Assembly: GCA_903772945.1 (NCBI GenBank) | Contig: CAICTM010000089.1 | Location: 1-64,000 of the forward strand | DNA length: 64,000 nucleotides | Direction: 5' to 3' | Source of the DNA: Seminavis robusta | Lineage: Eukaryota; Bacillariophyta; Bacillariophyceae; Naviculales; Naviculaceae | Shown: one piece after another, positions 52,811 to 63,367 of the stretch | How positions within the stretch are numbered: the stretch's first letter is position 1 | Layout: each line of letters starts with the position of its first letter | Translations under genes and position numbers: made by a program | The notes under the pieces: generated by a model | The model's input: the letters and a program-made list of their open reading frames with translations, nothing else | The model's database searches: none | What the model was told of the DNA's origin: nothing

Positions 52811-54421
52811 TTAACCCAAACGCTGCCTCTTGACCGAGGACTGCTCTTCTTGTTCGAGACTATCCTCATCTTCGTCCTCGCGCTTGCTGGATTCCATGGA
52901 GCGACCTCGAACTCGATTCGTCGCGGACCATGGCTGATGAGATAGACCTTGAATGTCACCGCCACCTAACAAGAGTTCTTGCTGGAGTCGACTGTGTCGC
53001 TCCATCTGCAAAAGATTTGCACTGGGCCCGTTGGCGCCAGTCATTTGTGGTGACAAGTTCAATGGGTTGGAACCGATTGCAGTATTCGTTGTTGGAAGGA
53101 ACTGCGACAACGAGGAGGGGAAGGTGATTCTGTCGGATGAAGAAGGAAAGCGACGGTTCATCTCCCTGCGCTGCTCCCCAAACTGTCCTTCTGGTTCCAT
53201 GGATGCTCGGTTCTCGCTTCTGGCGGGAGGGTCCTGATGCGCCGAGCTTCCCCCCATCAAATTTGACTGTCGCTTCTTGAGGATCTCGAGTCTTTGTTCT
53301 TCCAATTCGATTTGACGTTGCAGCAACTTGGCTTCTTCTTGTTGGTGGGAGAGAGACGCGGCAGCAGCATTGCGGGAGCCAAGAAGGGGCGAACCCTGAC
53401 GCAGCATGGCGGAGGAACGAGGAAGGGCCCCACCCAGATGAGAAGAAGAAGCTCCAAAGAGCCCGACCGTGGAAGAAGCGTCTTGGAAAGCAGCAGAGAC
53501 TCCGCTGCTGCTGCCGCCTTGGAGGTTCATGCGAGCACTCATCAAAGGAAAGTTGGATCCCATGATACTGCCAGTGGTGGTGTCAAGCATGGCCCTTGCT
53601 GCATCTGTGGGAGAAGCATAAGCAGAGCCCATGTCTTGCTGTGAAGACATGAATGTGCTTGCCAAAAGAGGACGATGCAGCTGCGACGTATGTCCCAAAG
53701 AGCCAAGGCCAGCTGCAGCCTCGGCTGCCCCGAAAGAACCCGGCATGTCAAACAAACTGGAGGAGGAAGAAGAAGACTTGGTGGCCTGTACTTCTGCGTT
53801 GGTTTGGGAGTCTGCAGCCAAGGAATCTCCCCACTGCGAAGCACGAGATCGTCTGTTGGCGGTGCTGGCAATGGCCTGAACCGCCGAAGTTCGTGGATAC
53901 TGAAGGTGAGGAGGCAACCCACCAAGGGTCAGAAGGCTGTGTCGGGCGGCCAGCATGAGTCCATGGTCCTGTGCCTGCGCATCAGTTGGATCAGACAAGG
54001 ATGCGAGAAAGGCCCGTTCTAGTCGGTCCAGGCGCATGTGACGCTTGGATACCTCATGGGACGGAAGTGCCTTGTCTCGCACGTACTGGAGCTTGCCGTT
54101 GTAGTTGGTGTTTTCAAACTTCTTGGAGACTCGCTTGGGTACACAACGAAGCATCTTGGCCAAGAAACCTCTCATGCTGGTACCCTCCGGCAGGGCTGAG
54201 AGAGAACCTCCCTTGAACTCTTCAATGAGGGCATTGGCAAATTCTTCTTCTTCGCGAGTCCACTTACCACTGCGGAGGGGAGGCTTTCCAGAGGATGCTG
54301 ATAATCCTGGAGAGATCATGGTGGCGAGTTGTGTGTTGCAAGATGGTCCGGATAGATAGAAATCAAGGGAAGGTTCTTGAAAGAAGGAGTGCTTGCTGAC
54401 TTGGTACGCTTTCAGGTGCAT
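52811..54421 (-). CDS. GKWT-domain putative nuclear regulator
   Basis: A 536-residue single-exon protein. The first ATG is at 54421; Met35 (54319) is an alternative start. Residues about 51-115 (GKWTREEEEFANALIEEFKGG, LPEGTSMRGFLAKMLRC, RVSKKFENTNYNGK) match a SANT-like domain conserved in diatoms and other stramenopiles, otherwise uncharacterised. The rest is Ser/Gly/Gln-rich and disordered, with a likely coiled coil near 375-405 (EEAKLLQRQIELEEQRLEIL). The end combines an acidic run and VKRQRLG, a possible nuclear signal. A transcription or chromatin role is inferred from the SANT-like pattern and composition. A TTTGC array lies just before the start. Confidence 0.8.
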   Translation of the reverse strand: MHLKAYQVSKHSFFQEPSLDFYLSGPSCNTQLATMISPGLSASSGKPPLRSGKWTREEEEFANALIEEFKGGSLSALPEGTSMRGFLAKMLRCVPKRVSKKFENTNYNGKLQYVRDKALPSHEVSKRHMRLDRLERAFLASLSDPTDAQAQDHGLMLAARHSLLTLGGLPPHLQYPRTSAVQAIASTANRRSRASQWGDSLAADSQTNAEVQATKSSSSSSSLFDMPGSFGAAEAAAGLGSLGHTSQLHRPLLASTFMSSQQDMGSAYASPTDAARAMLDTTTGSIMGSNFPLMSARMNLQGGSSSGVSAAFQDASSTVGLFGASSSHLGGALPRSSAMLRQGSPLLGSRNAAAASLSHQQEEAKLLQRQIELEEQRLEILKKRQSNLMGGSSAHQDPPARSENRASMEPEGQFGEQRREMNRRFPSSSDRITFPSSLSQFLPTTNTAIGSNPLNLSPQMTGANGPSANLLQMERHSRLQQELLLGGGDIQGLSHQPWSATNRVRGRSMESSKREDEDEDSLEQEEQSSVKRQRLG

Positions 54422-54434
54422 GTGATCAGTTGGT

Positions 54435-54488
54435 ATTGCTTTGCTTGTTTTGTTTGCTTTGCTTTGCTTTGCTTTGCTTTGCTTTGCT
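54435..54488. repeat. TTTGC pentanucleotide microsatellite
   Basis: About seven exact tttgc units at 54453-54488, preceded by degenerate units. It lies 15-70 bp before the first ATG of the minus-strand gene, probably in its leader or core promoter. Confidence 0.95.
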
Positions 54489-55868
54489 ATGCGTGTGGCT
54501 GAGTAATTTATGAGAGGAGGAAGGAGAATCTTTGGGTGCTCTAGCTAGAGTAGACTACCTGTTCCCGAGCACAAGAGCGACTTTCCTGGCGTTTATGCAT
54601 GTGCTGGTGGAAAGAACAATAGTTGCCGTGAAGAGGCAATCTGTTGTGCTGTGGCCATCAGCCGGAGGCTGCCGCCAGCTATCCAGCTGAACAGGAGATG
54701 CGGTTACTGTATCTACCCAACTAAGTTATTCGGTTATTCAACAGCTCGGAGATTGGAAGTTGGCAGCGCAGCAAAACCTTCTGATTAGTAAAACTCACTT
54801 GAACAGTACTCTTGAACCTGCACTTGGCTAAGGCTTGTGTACAAAGGACAGATCTGCTCCAACAATCGTGTTTCCTCCATTTAAAGTCGTTCATTGCACT
54901 CGTGTGTAAACCGAGGCAGCCTCTTGGTAGCTGAGCCAGTTAGGGCTGTTCTGCGGTCTCCGAGAACAAAGTCATGAGGAGGTCTTGCTGGATGAGGTGG
55001 ACTGGCAAGGCGTCTAAGTGAATTCTTTTCAACAGCCTCCTAAATATTCTACTTGTGTTGCACCAATGTGAAAAACGATGGTGTTGCAGGTTCCAGGTTT
55101 GCAGCGTCCATGCACATTGCACATTGCACAGGCCTCTTATTATTAGAGAAACGGAGTACAAGTGCGCTGCTTTGAGCTTTGAGCCCAAATTACAAATTAC
55201 TACAGTAGCTAGTAGCTCAAATAGCTGCTCAAATTAACAAAAAATTAACAACTTACTCCAGTATAAAATACTAGTAGTACTCTAATTCGTTTTCGTAAGA
55301 AGGGCAAAAACTCGGAGTAGTCCCAGTATTGGTCCCCCACCGGCGAAAATCTGTTCTGGCATCACTCGAGTCACTAGTGACGTCATGTTATATTCGTATA
55401 CGCCGCTTAATATAACATAGATGGTACTTAGCTCGACGGTTAACTGCTCTAACCACAAAAATGGCATGCATTCCTCGAAATGACTCCACGATCGGAAGGG
55501 GGCACTCTCTATGTCTAACATACTTAATGCAAAACAATTTCGGTGGTGAAAGTTGAACTGGTGGCACTCTCTCTGTCACAAAGCAGATGGCGGTCTGCCA
55601 ACAGTCCAAGAATCAGGAGCAAAAAATGGTCTAGCGGAATAATGGATATAAGGTTTGTTTTCTTGTTAAGTATAGTTAAATCGCTACAGCTCTACAGATT
55701 ACAACTGGCTCTGTTTCTTGCGAGCTTGGTCTTTTTTTGGAACAGCCCAGAACGATCTTTACTAGTTCTGGACATTTGGTGACCGCTTGTATAGAGACAA
55801 CAGTAGCGAGAATAACAAAAAAAGCCTTCACAAATGAAGGCATCTCATTCTCTTGTTTCTTTCGTTTC
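54489..55868. other. 1.4 kb spacer with small palindromes
   Basis: No gene. A 12-bp palindrome, gtcactagtgac (about 55370-55381), is followed by an inverted repeat with arms atgttatatt (55385-55394) and aatataacat (55409-55418). The ggcactctct motif recurs near 55500 and 55563. Could be remnants of a small non-autonomous element. Confidence 0.4.
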
Positions 55869-57683
55869 TTAAACGTCCGCGCGATACTTAGGGCTTGTGT
55901 TTTCCTTCTGGGTAAGCCTGTCCGAACTGCTGCCACCATTGTTTGACGTACTAGAGGAAGCATTCTGCTGCTGGAATTCAACCGGCTGCTTGTAGGGGTT
56001 GTTGTACCTTGGCTTCGGCTTCTGATTGTACTGTTCCATCTTGTTGGGGAATGGTCCTCGAACAGGGAGAGTGGACTCTTTCTGGGTCACTCGAGCAAGG
56101 TCTGGCTGAGTCAAGTGGGGAGGAGAGGCATTGTCAGTGGTGACGTTACGAAAGGGTACAGCCTCAACGACATTCCTGAAGTGCACCGTTGGCCTGGGCG
56201 GGGCGCTGGAAGCTGCTGGTGGAGGCTTCTTCAAGGAAGGAGTTGCCGTAGAACGGGGGGAATGCTTGGAGTACTGGTTGACAGTCATGTTGACATATCG
56301 AGTTCCTCCTCCATTACCTCGACTGTTTCTACGTTCCCTTTCTTGATCGTTCCAACGTTGATTTCTGGTGTAAGAACCAGTACCGTCTTGGGAAGATCCA
56401 CCGTCTGATTTCCCATTAGCTGAGACGAAGCTTGGTGGGACATTGTTCTTGCCTCCATTGTGATCTGGACACTTTGCTTGGAGACCTTGGACCATCTCGA
56501 GTAGCCAGTCAATTTGGCTGTCCATGTGGTTGAGGATTCCATCCTGAGCCTCCAAACGTTCTAAAACAACCTCAGTTGAGGTGTTGGAGCCAGCATTGGT
56601 AGGTTGACTCCAGCTGTCACGGCGCTGAGCACTTGCAGTAGACTTAGAAGAGGAGGACGAGTCGCTGCCTGCTGCTCCGATTGCACACTTCTGCGTTGTG
56701 TGCCGCTTCAAGTTGGTAGTGGAATCCTTCAGTTTTGTCATGACACGTGTTTCGAGGGAAGAGATCTTGGCTGCCATAACAGATTGAGAGTCCTCGAGTT
56801 TTGCCATAACACGAGCTTCACTGGACTCAACCTTGTTAGTTACCGTCATGGAGACTGCTCTGAAGCCCTCACCGAGGTCGCGCCATGCTTTGGAAGCTGA
56901 CAGCACACCAACAACACCTTGGGGAAGGCCATCCAACAGATTGGAAAGAGTTTTCGTTTCTGCCAGCAATTTGGTAGTGAGGCGGCCAACTCTGGAGCGG
57001 ACCCTGCAAAGCTCTTGAGAGGTGACATTGTGGTATCCCAACAGAGTCTTCCACGCAGTTCCAGGAATGGAAATCTGGGTGCGTGCCCTGATGGCTTCAC
57101 CATTGCTGGAAACTCTTCCCCTGCTCGGCGGCCTGAAGATAGCAGCGGACTCTCTGCTCTCCTCTTCATCGGAAGAATCATCGGAGGACTCGAGAAGTGT
57201 CTCCCTGAGACGATTGGCTTGCTTGGGGTCCTTGAAGTCGGCAAGCACAGGTTTGTTGTGCCCCTTGGGTGGATCAACAATCATCACCTCGTCATCGGAG
57301 TCATCCTTTGCCGCTGCAGGAGATGGGGCCTTCTTGCTCCTTGAAGTGACTACTGGGGCCTTCTTGCTGTTCGAACGGTTCTTGGCAGCACTGTTCTTCC
57401 AGGAGTCCTTGGTCGAAACAGCCATCTTGGTTGGCTTGGCCTTCTTGGTGGATGTCATGGTGTTCCAGACCACATCCGCGAAGTACCCCCCTTCGCCAAA
57501 AGCCTCCGTGAACTTGCGTTTGCTTTTGGGTTCTGTCGCTTCACGTGGGTTCAAGGGGGAGTACAGGTGGTCGTTGCTTGGAGTTGGAATATACCCCTTT
57601 CGGGTAGAGTTCATGATTGTTGGCGTCTGCTTGGTGGCATCGTCCATGCCCGAGGCATAGTTAAGATCGTCTTTGAGGGACAT
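55869..57683 (-). CDS. Unknown coiled-coil, low-complexity protein
   Basis: A 604-residue single-exon protein from the ATG at 57683 (MSLKDDLNYASG); the frame upstream has no ATG. Residues 60-150 are Lys/Ser/Ala-rich and nuclear-like. Residues 150-200 are acidic (DDSDDEVMIVDPP, SSDDSSDEEESRES). Residues 205-330 are helical (VRSRVGRLTTKLLAETKTLSNLLDG) with heptads (KVESSEARVMAKLEDSQSVMAAKISSLETRVMTKL). A second helix lies near 405-430. The last 170 residues are Asn/Pro/Gln/Ser-rich. No family recognised. It is head-to-head with the Merlin transposase, 700 bp away, which may be coincidence. Confidence 0.72.
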   Translation of the reverse strand: MSLKDDLNYASGMDDATKQTPTIMNSTRKGYIPTPSNDHLYSPLNPREATEPKSKRKFTEAFGEGGYFADVVWNTMTSTKKAKPTKMAVSTKDSWKNSAAKNRSNSKKAPVVTSRSKKAPSPAAAKDDSDDEVMIVDPPKGHNKPVLADFKDPKQANRLRETLLESSDDSSDEEESRESAAIFRPPSRGRVSSNGEAIRARTQISIPGTAWKTLLGYHNVTSQELCRVRSRVGRLTTKLLAETKTLSNLLDGLPQGVVGVLSASKAWRDLGEGFRAVSMTVTNKVESSEARVMAKLEDSQSVMAAKISSLETRVMTKLKDSTTNLKRHTTQKCAIGAAGSDSSSSSKSTASAQRRDSWSQPTNAGSNTSTEVVLERLEAQDGILNHMDSQIDWLLEMVQGLQAKCPDHNGGKNNVPPSFVSANGKSDGGSSQDGTGSYTRNQRWNDQERERRNSRGNGGGTRYVNMTVNQYSKHSPRSTATPSLKKPPPAASSAPPRPTVHFRNVVEAVPFRNVTTDNASPPHLTQPDLARVTQKESTLPVRGPFPNKMEQYNQKPKPRYNNPYKQPVEFQQQNASSSTSNNGGSSSDRLTQKENTSPKYRADV

Positions 57684-58383
57684 GGTGGGCCGGGCTGATA
57701 ATGGAGAGGGCTTTTGTGGAAAGGGGAAAGCTGGGAATGTGAGAGGAGCAAACAATCGGCAACAATCAACCAAAAAGCAGAGGGCTTTGCTTCATGGAGG
57801 GAAGCAGCAACCAGCAATGGAACAGTGCCCGCGTTCCCCTACCTGGACCAGTACGGAGATGTACGTTGCTCGTTGTCGGTGGCAGCCCAGAGGGAACTAG
57901 TCAGATGCACAAGGACGACAACCGTGAAAGGGCCGGTGTTGGAGGCAGGTGATGTAGAAAAGCCCAGCACTACCTGTGGCTACGAGTTGTCTACACAAGG
58001 GCGGGCTGGTGTTGGAGGCAAGTGATGTTCCTTGGAGGGAGGTAGCTACTCGTGATGGAACGGCTAGTTTTTGGCTGTGTTGGATGGTTGATGCTTGGCT
58101 ACTAGGGCAACAACGTAGAGGTTTACTAGACTAAGGAGGCACGAAAACAAACAAGACCAGATGTTTATTAGCAATAGCAATTTATTAGTACATGCCCAAC
58201 TGCCGCTATTCGTGATCATCTCCTCCTGTTTACCTCCCTGCGAGCATTGCATGATCATGCGTAGCTCTGGTTGGGCGAATGATGCAAAAAGATTTTTTGT
58301 TCATGTTCCGTGCGAGAGAAGCAACTCTCTATCAATCGGAACCATTTCTTTTCTGCAGCCGTGCAGTACAAAAGCAAAAAGCC
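57684..58383. other. 700-bp divergent spacer
   Basis: Between the coiled-coil gene and the transposase. A 24-bp imperfect direct repeat, g-c-(c/t)-ggtgttggaggca, lies at 57932-57955 and 58005-58028. Should contain the transposase promoter and possibly the left end of the element; no terminal repeat identified. Confidence 0.45.
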
Positions 58384-59458
58384 ATGGATGCAGTAGCCCG
58401 TGCTCTTCACCATGACAGCCCGTCGAAGGACTACATGAGTGTATTGACAAACACCAACAAGGCACAGGGAGTGCCGACTTTGAATGTCATCAACTACCTG
58501 TTCAGATCAGAGCAGTCAACAGCGCAGTTTCTCATTGATGAGGGCATTATCACGGTCCCAGTGTTTTGCCCTCTCTGTGACTCTCCTCTAGTAAAACCTA
58601 ATGCAAAGCAGGTGGTTAGATGCCGATGCAAGCAGTGCAAACGAGATAATGGGAAGGAGTGGTCCCGGTCCATCTATCACGGGACCTTCTTTGCAGATCA
58701 CCGCGGTGGAAAGAGGCATCTCATGGTGTTCCTGTATCATTGGTTGACCGGTGCTACAACTAAGCAGATTGGCATGTATACGGGCTGGTCTAAAACTAAG
58801 GTTAATCTATGGATGACCTATGTGCACCAACTGATTTGCTCCATCGTGCTTAGTGAAGATGGCATGATTGGAGGAGAGGGAGTAGTTGTCGAGATTGATG
58901 AGAGCAAATTTGGTAAGAGAAAGTATCACCGTGGACATAGAGTGGAGGGAGTGTGGGTGTTTGGTGGAGTGGAGCTGACTGCCGAAAGGAGGATGTTTGC
59001 TTTAACAGTGGAGAAGAGGGATAGTGACACTCTGCTGCCTCTGATACTCAAGTTTATCAAGCCTGGCTCCATCATCAGGAGTGACTGTTGGCCAGTCTAC
59101 TTCTCCATCGAGTATCTGGAGATGGACCTTGGAGATGGCTTGACACTGCCGCTGTATCAGTGGGAGGGTGTCAACCACTCCAGGCATTTCAAGAATCCAG
59201 AGACAGGAGTAAGTACCAGGATTTTGCGTGCTCATGACACTTGCTGCTGCTGTGCTAAGCTTTGTCTTGCCGGTTTAGGTGCACACCAACACAATCGAGG
59301 GGACCTGGTGTGGAATTAAGAGGATGGTTCCTGTCCGGAAAAGGACAGCCAAGCAGGTGCAGGGCTGCCTCTTCGAGTTTGTCTGGAGGAGGAACAATGA
59401 AGGCAACCTGTGGAATGGCCTTCTGGCTGCTTTGCGAGATGTAAAGTATGATTATTAA
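58384..59458 (+). CDS. Merlin/ISXO2-like (IS1595) transposase, apparently intact
   Basis: Exons 58384-59208 and 59279-59458, joined across a 70-bp GTAAGT...TTTAG intron, encode 334 residues from ATG (MDAVARALHH); the frame is open further upstream (an earlier ATG at 58279). A zinc-ribbon-like CPLC...CRCKQC (C62, C65, C80-C85) precedes a helical region and the ISXO2 catalytic domain: VVEIDESKFGKRKYHRGH (D172), GSIIRSDCWPVY (D234) and HTNTIEGTWCGIKRMVP (E282). Family motifs VEGVWVFGGVE and WEGVNHSRHF are present. It is a cut-and-paste transposase of the Merlin superfamily. No stop or frameshift is seen, so it may be active or domesticated. Terminal repeats were not found by eye. Confidence 0.9.
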
Positions 59459-60474
59459 ATACTAGAGATGCTGCAGAGTTAGATGGAGTTTGTTTTTAAT
59501 AGAGTAGTTGCTTTTTTTCGGAAAAGTGATCCTAGTTTTAGCTTTCCATCCTATTGTGTGTGTCACTTTCATACACAAGACAAAGTACCGCCACTACCGA
59601 AGAATAGAATTGTGTTCTCTCATACGTGAAGAGAATTTTTCGGATTCTCTCCTTTTTACTGTAGACGTTCTGTAGTCGACAAGTTTTACAAGGTGACCAC
59701 TGGTGATGTCAAATGACTCGATCAAAAGCATGTCGGGTTTATATATATATACGTATGTATATGTGTATAAAATTTCAACTGAAGCGTCAGTCGTGCATGT
59801 GTGACTTCGGGACTGTCAGAAATAGGTTTTACAAGGCGGGGGACCGATACTGGACTTTGGCCCAAAAACTCTGTTTCGAAGCGGTACGGAAGGGTGCAAT
59901 CCATTTTTGCGTTCAGGATCGGACAATGAAGAAAAGACGAAAAGACTACAGCCAACAGCCAAAGTGTACCAATAAGAGCTCAATAAGTATACTAGTAAGG
60001 TGTCTTGCTCCCAAAGAAACACAGGACATCCTGTGCCTCGTTCTTGAACGTTTTCAGAAATGGTCTTGGTAGACACCAGAGATCGTCCTAAATCTGCTTC
60101 GAATAAGAGACAGGCTCCGTAATGCTGCATCCACTGCGACTGTACACTTTAAGGTCTTTAGCACGGACCCCGCGGCCTCATCAGCGTTTCACAACACGCT
60201 TGATAATGCAATGTCCATTTTGCTCTGGCATGGTATTAGTGAAAAGCTGTAAGGAAAGACAATAAATCAGTGTTTGACCTTCAAAGTTCTTTCATTGTTT
60301 TCACGCGACCGCAAGATCACATCCCGTGTGCTCCAAAGCCAAAAGATTGCTTGGATACGATATTGCTTGGACGCTGACTGGATACCCTCTGATCAGGGCA
60401 CGTGTACTCTACCGGTACTAACTTCTCAAGTAAGTAGCAAACTCTAAGATCTGGCTAGCCAGACTCGAGACTGT

Positions 60475-60500
60475 CATGTAGTACTCTAGAGTACTACATG
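60475..60500. repeat. 26-bp perfect palindrome
   Basis: Each half is catgtagtactct read towards the centre, with no mismatch and no loop. It lies 20 bp after ctggctagccag, another perfect palindrome, and 4 bp before accggt. Confidence 0.95.
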
Positions 60501-62200
60501 TACCGGTACTATGCGACCAGTTGCTGCGAGGCACCACTTTTGCTAGAGATGCTACCGATGGATATCGTCGGCTGGCGGTAATGAACGAGGAACGAGGTGA
60601 GCACGTGAGGACTACATGATGACATTGTACTCCCACTCAACTGGTTCATCGAAACGAAACCAGGGATAGGCCAAACAGGTTACACAGCTCGTTCGAAACC
60701 AGCTAGCCACCGACCGTTGCTGCGTCTGAGCTCAACATCCCCTCACTCTAGGTTGCCGGCGTTGCCGAGCATTCGCGGAACGACGAGATGTCCTAGAGGA
60801 CCACCACTGGTCCCATTGGAGCAATCGTTCAGAACGTGTAGCTATAAGGAAACGACATGGCCCCTTGATCTCGTTGATGTGCAACTTCTATAGGTCGCAC
60901 CATTCAATTTCGCTTGACTGGGTGCTCTAGGAGCTCTCCACAGAGAAGAGAAGTGCTGCTTGGAAGATTTGGCACGTTTAGTATAGCTCTCCCTCTGCCT
61001 CCCCCTCAGGGATGGCTACTGGCCACTCGGGTAGCGATGATATCGCATAACTTTTCTACATGCCTTGCATGGTGTTTGTGCAAAGTGCAAAGTACCACCG
61101 GAACGGTAGCTAGCAGCTAGCCAGGGGCGGGTAGACTAGATTGGCATTCAAACGACTGGTGCCAGTAGGATGCGCTGACCCCAATAGGCAACCTCCCCCT
61201 GTCACCAGTAGAAGATCTGTTTTGGTTTTTGGGCAGTCAGGATGGTTTGAAATCTTCAATCGGTGCTGGTACCACACTCAAGTCTTCAGTCGTTCTTGTC
61301 CACAGTGCCGGTACAGTGCAGTAGATTGGATGGAATGGAGCACTCAGCTCCAATTTCACGCCCGGTTACTTGCCCACCTTTTCACAACTAAATTGAAATA
61401 TAGCTTCGTCCTCCATATGGATAGCATAGCTATTGATCGTGTCACATCGGGAGATTGAATGGAATACAGAGTCAGGTTGAACCTCCAACCAGATAATTGT
61501 CATGGCCGTACTGTAAAGTCGCACCAGACCAGGGCTTGCCCAAGTTGCTTGCACACGCTGACATCTGCGGTAACGCAATTCCAGCTGTAGGCGTCTTGAG
61601 TGCCCCGGTCTCTGGCGGTCTGATGCGGTCCCAACAGGACGCAAAAAACGTCCCGTCGGTTGATGATTATTTCCGGGACCGCGCATTCATTCGCTGGCCC
61701 ATTTTACGACCCTGTTTTTCTGCGATTTTTTGTGTCCAAACCCTTCCGCCTTTTCCCCTCTTGGCTTCCCATGAGAAGTTTGGGTAATCCTTTTTGAGTG
61801 TCTTTCTTCCATTCCACTGCTGTTGATTAAGGAAATATTTGTCTCGTGGGCAAACATCATGTAAGACAAGCAGCTTTGCAATGAAGGTGGTTGCTGCAAG
61901 TTCGAGCGAGATATAGGTATAGGCAAGTGTCCAAGGTAAAAGGGGGCAGCGCATTCGATCCTTCAGGGACGGCGCCAAAGTACCAATGCAGGGAAACAAT
62001 GAAGACTTCTCCGAGGGACTGTACTGCACTTGGTTGTAGACAGAGACAGCTAGCTCGTCGACAACGACACATTGCCTATCTGACCCATGGGTTCTTTCCA
62101 ACGCAGGATCACGTTGAATACCGAGGACCAAAAATACCAGAAATTTGATGGATCAACTGCAGCATGGCCAAAAGACTTGTTGCCACATTTTGTCATCTCG

Positions 62201-62255
62201 AAGCCATTGTTGCTGAGTTTGATGCTCCGCCAAGCCATTGTTGCTGAGTTTGATG
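62201..62255. repeat. 24-bp direct repeat, period 31
   Basis: aagccattgttgctgagttt plus gatg occurs at 62201-62224 and 62232-62255 without mismatch. Recent local duplication. Confidence 0.95.
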
Positions 62256-63332
62256 TCTAGCTATTATAGCTAGTACCAGGGACAATCAAAGGAGTGATGA
62301 ATCCACAAGCTAGCTACCTGGATGGATGGATGGCTTGGACTTCCATAGCATGGGAATAGTAGCCGCGACTGATGGGATTGCTCGGGGGTGGTTGATTCGT
62401 TGATGTTAACTCAAGTGTTCAAGGTGCCTCGGGAGTGCACACATGGGGAATTGGTGAATCGCTGAAGCAAGACTATCATGCTACCTGCTCCTCCCGATAA
62501 GCCCGTGGCGCCATGAGAAGGTAGGCAACATCACAGTATTATTTGAGAACCAACAAGCATACCTGAACGGAGCGCAGCCAGTAGGCAACTCATGGCCCTG
62601 ATGTCCACTATTGTTCGACCCGTGGCCAAGGACTGAAATAACCCATGCTACCTTCCTGGTACCGGCACGGTGGTAGCCTAATAACATCAGACTTGGATCA
62701 GAATGTGCAAGTAGAATATACCTCTTGTTCCCCTGGTTCCTCAGCGAAAACAAAGTAAATCCATCCGTCCATGATCCCAAGGGAAGGAGTGGTCGTTGAT
62801 TTTCCAGCCATCACTGCAGGCAACCTCCTTAGCTTTCTTCGGGGTATTTGGTGGATGCTTGGCATGTCACAGAGATGGAGAAGAGCAGCAAATACACATC
62901 TTTCTTTTCTGACACCAACAAGGCGAAGCTACCTGAAGCCCGCCTCAGGGGCGATAAAATGGGATGGCGGCCTCACCATCTTTGAACCATCGTTCCACGT
63001 CCAGGTGGAGGGACGAGCTGGCAGCGGGCAAGAATCCATGGTGCTCTTTATTGTCCTGTACCGTATTAGTCTTTGCCGAGAGGTGGCACCACTAGTTACC
63101 TGATGGTGCTGATTGACTGTTGATATTGGATTGGGTAGCACATGTATCTTGGACTATAGACTAAGGACTACGTGTAGGACATCTCTAGCTAGCTAGTAGA
63201 TAGCAAGCATCAGGATTGCAAGCGGCAGACTATGACATGTTTTGTTGCTGCAGAGGGCCTCTTGGCTCGACGATCACCACCGACCTTCAGAATACTAATA
63301 CTCCGCAACCATTCACCACTTCTCTCCAAGCC

Positions 63333-63367
63333 CAACTGTGTTTCGACTCTGAGTCGAAACACAGTTG
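63333..63367. repeat. 35-bp palindrome with single central base
   Basis: The 17-base arms (63333-63349 and 63351-63367) are exact reverse complements around one T at 63350. The left arm reads caactgtgtttcgactc. It is followed within 10 bp by another GACTC. Confidence 0.95.

Noticed and set aside
54940-55868. Possible small MITE around the inverted repeat at 55385-55418
   Set aside because: Only 10-bp arms and no clear outer terminal repeats; left as spacer description.
61667-62131. 154-codon minus-strand frame
   Set aside because: No ATG with context, no motif, and overlapping frames on both strands.
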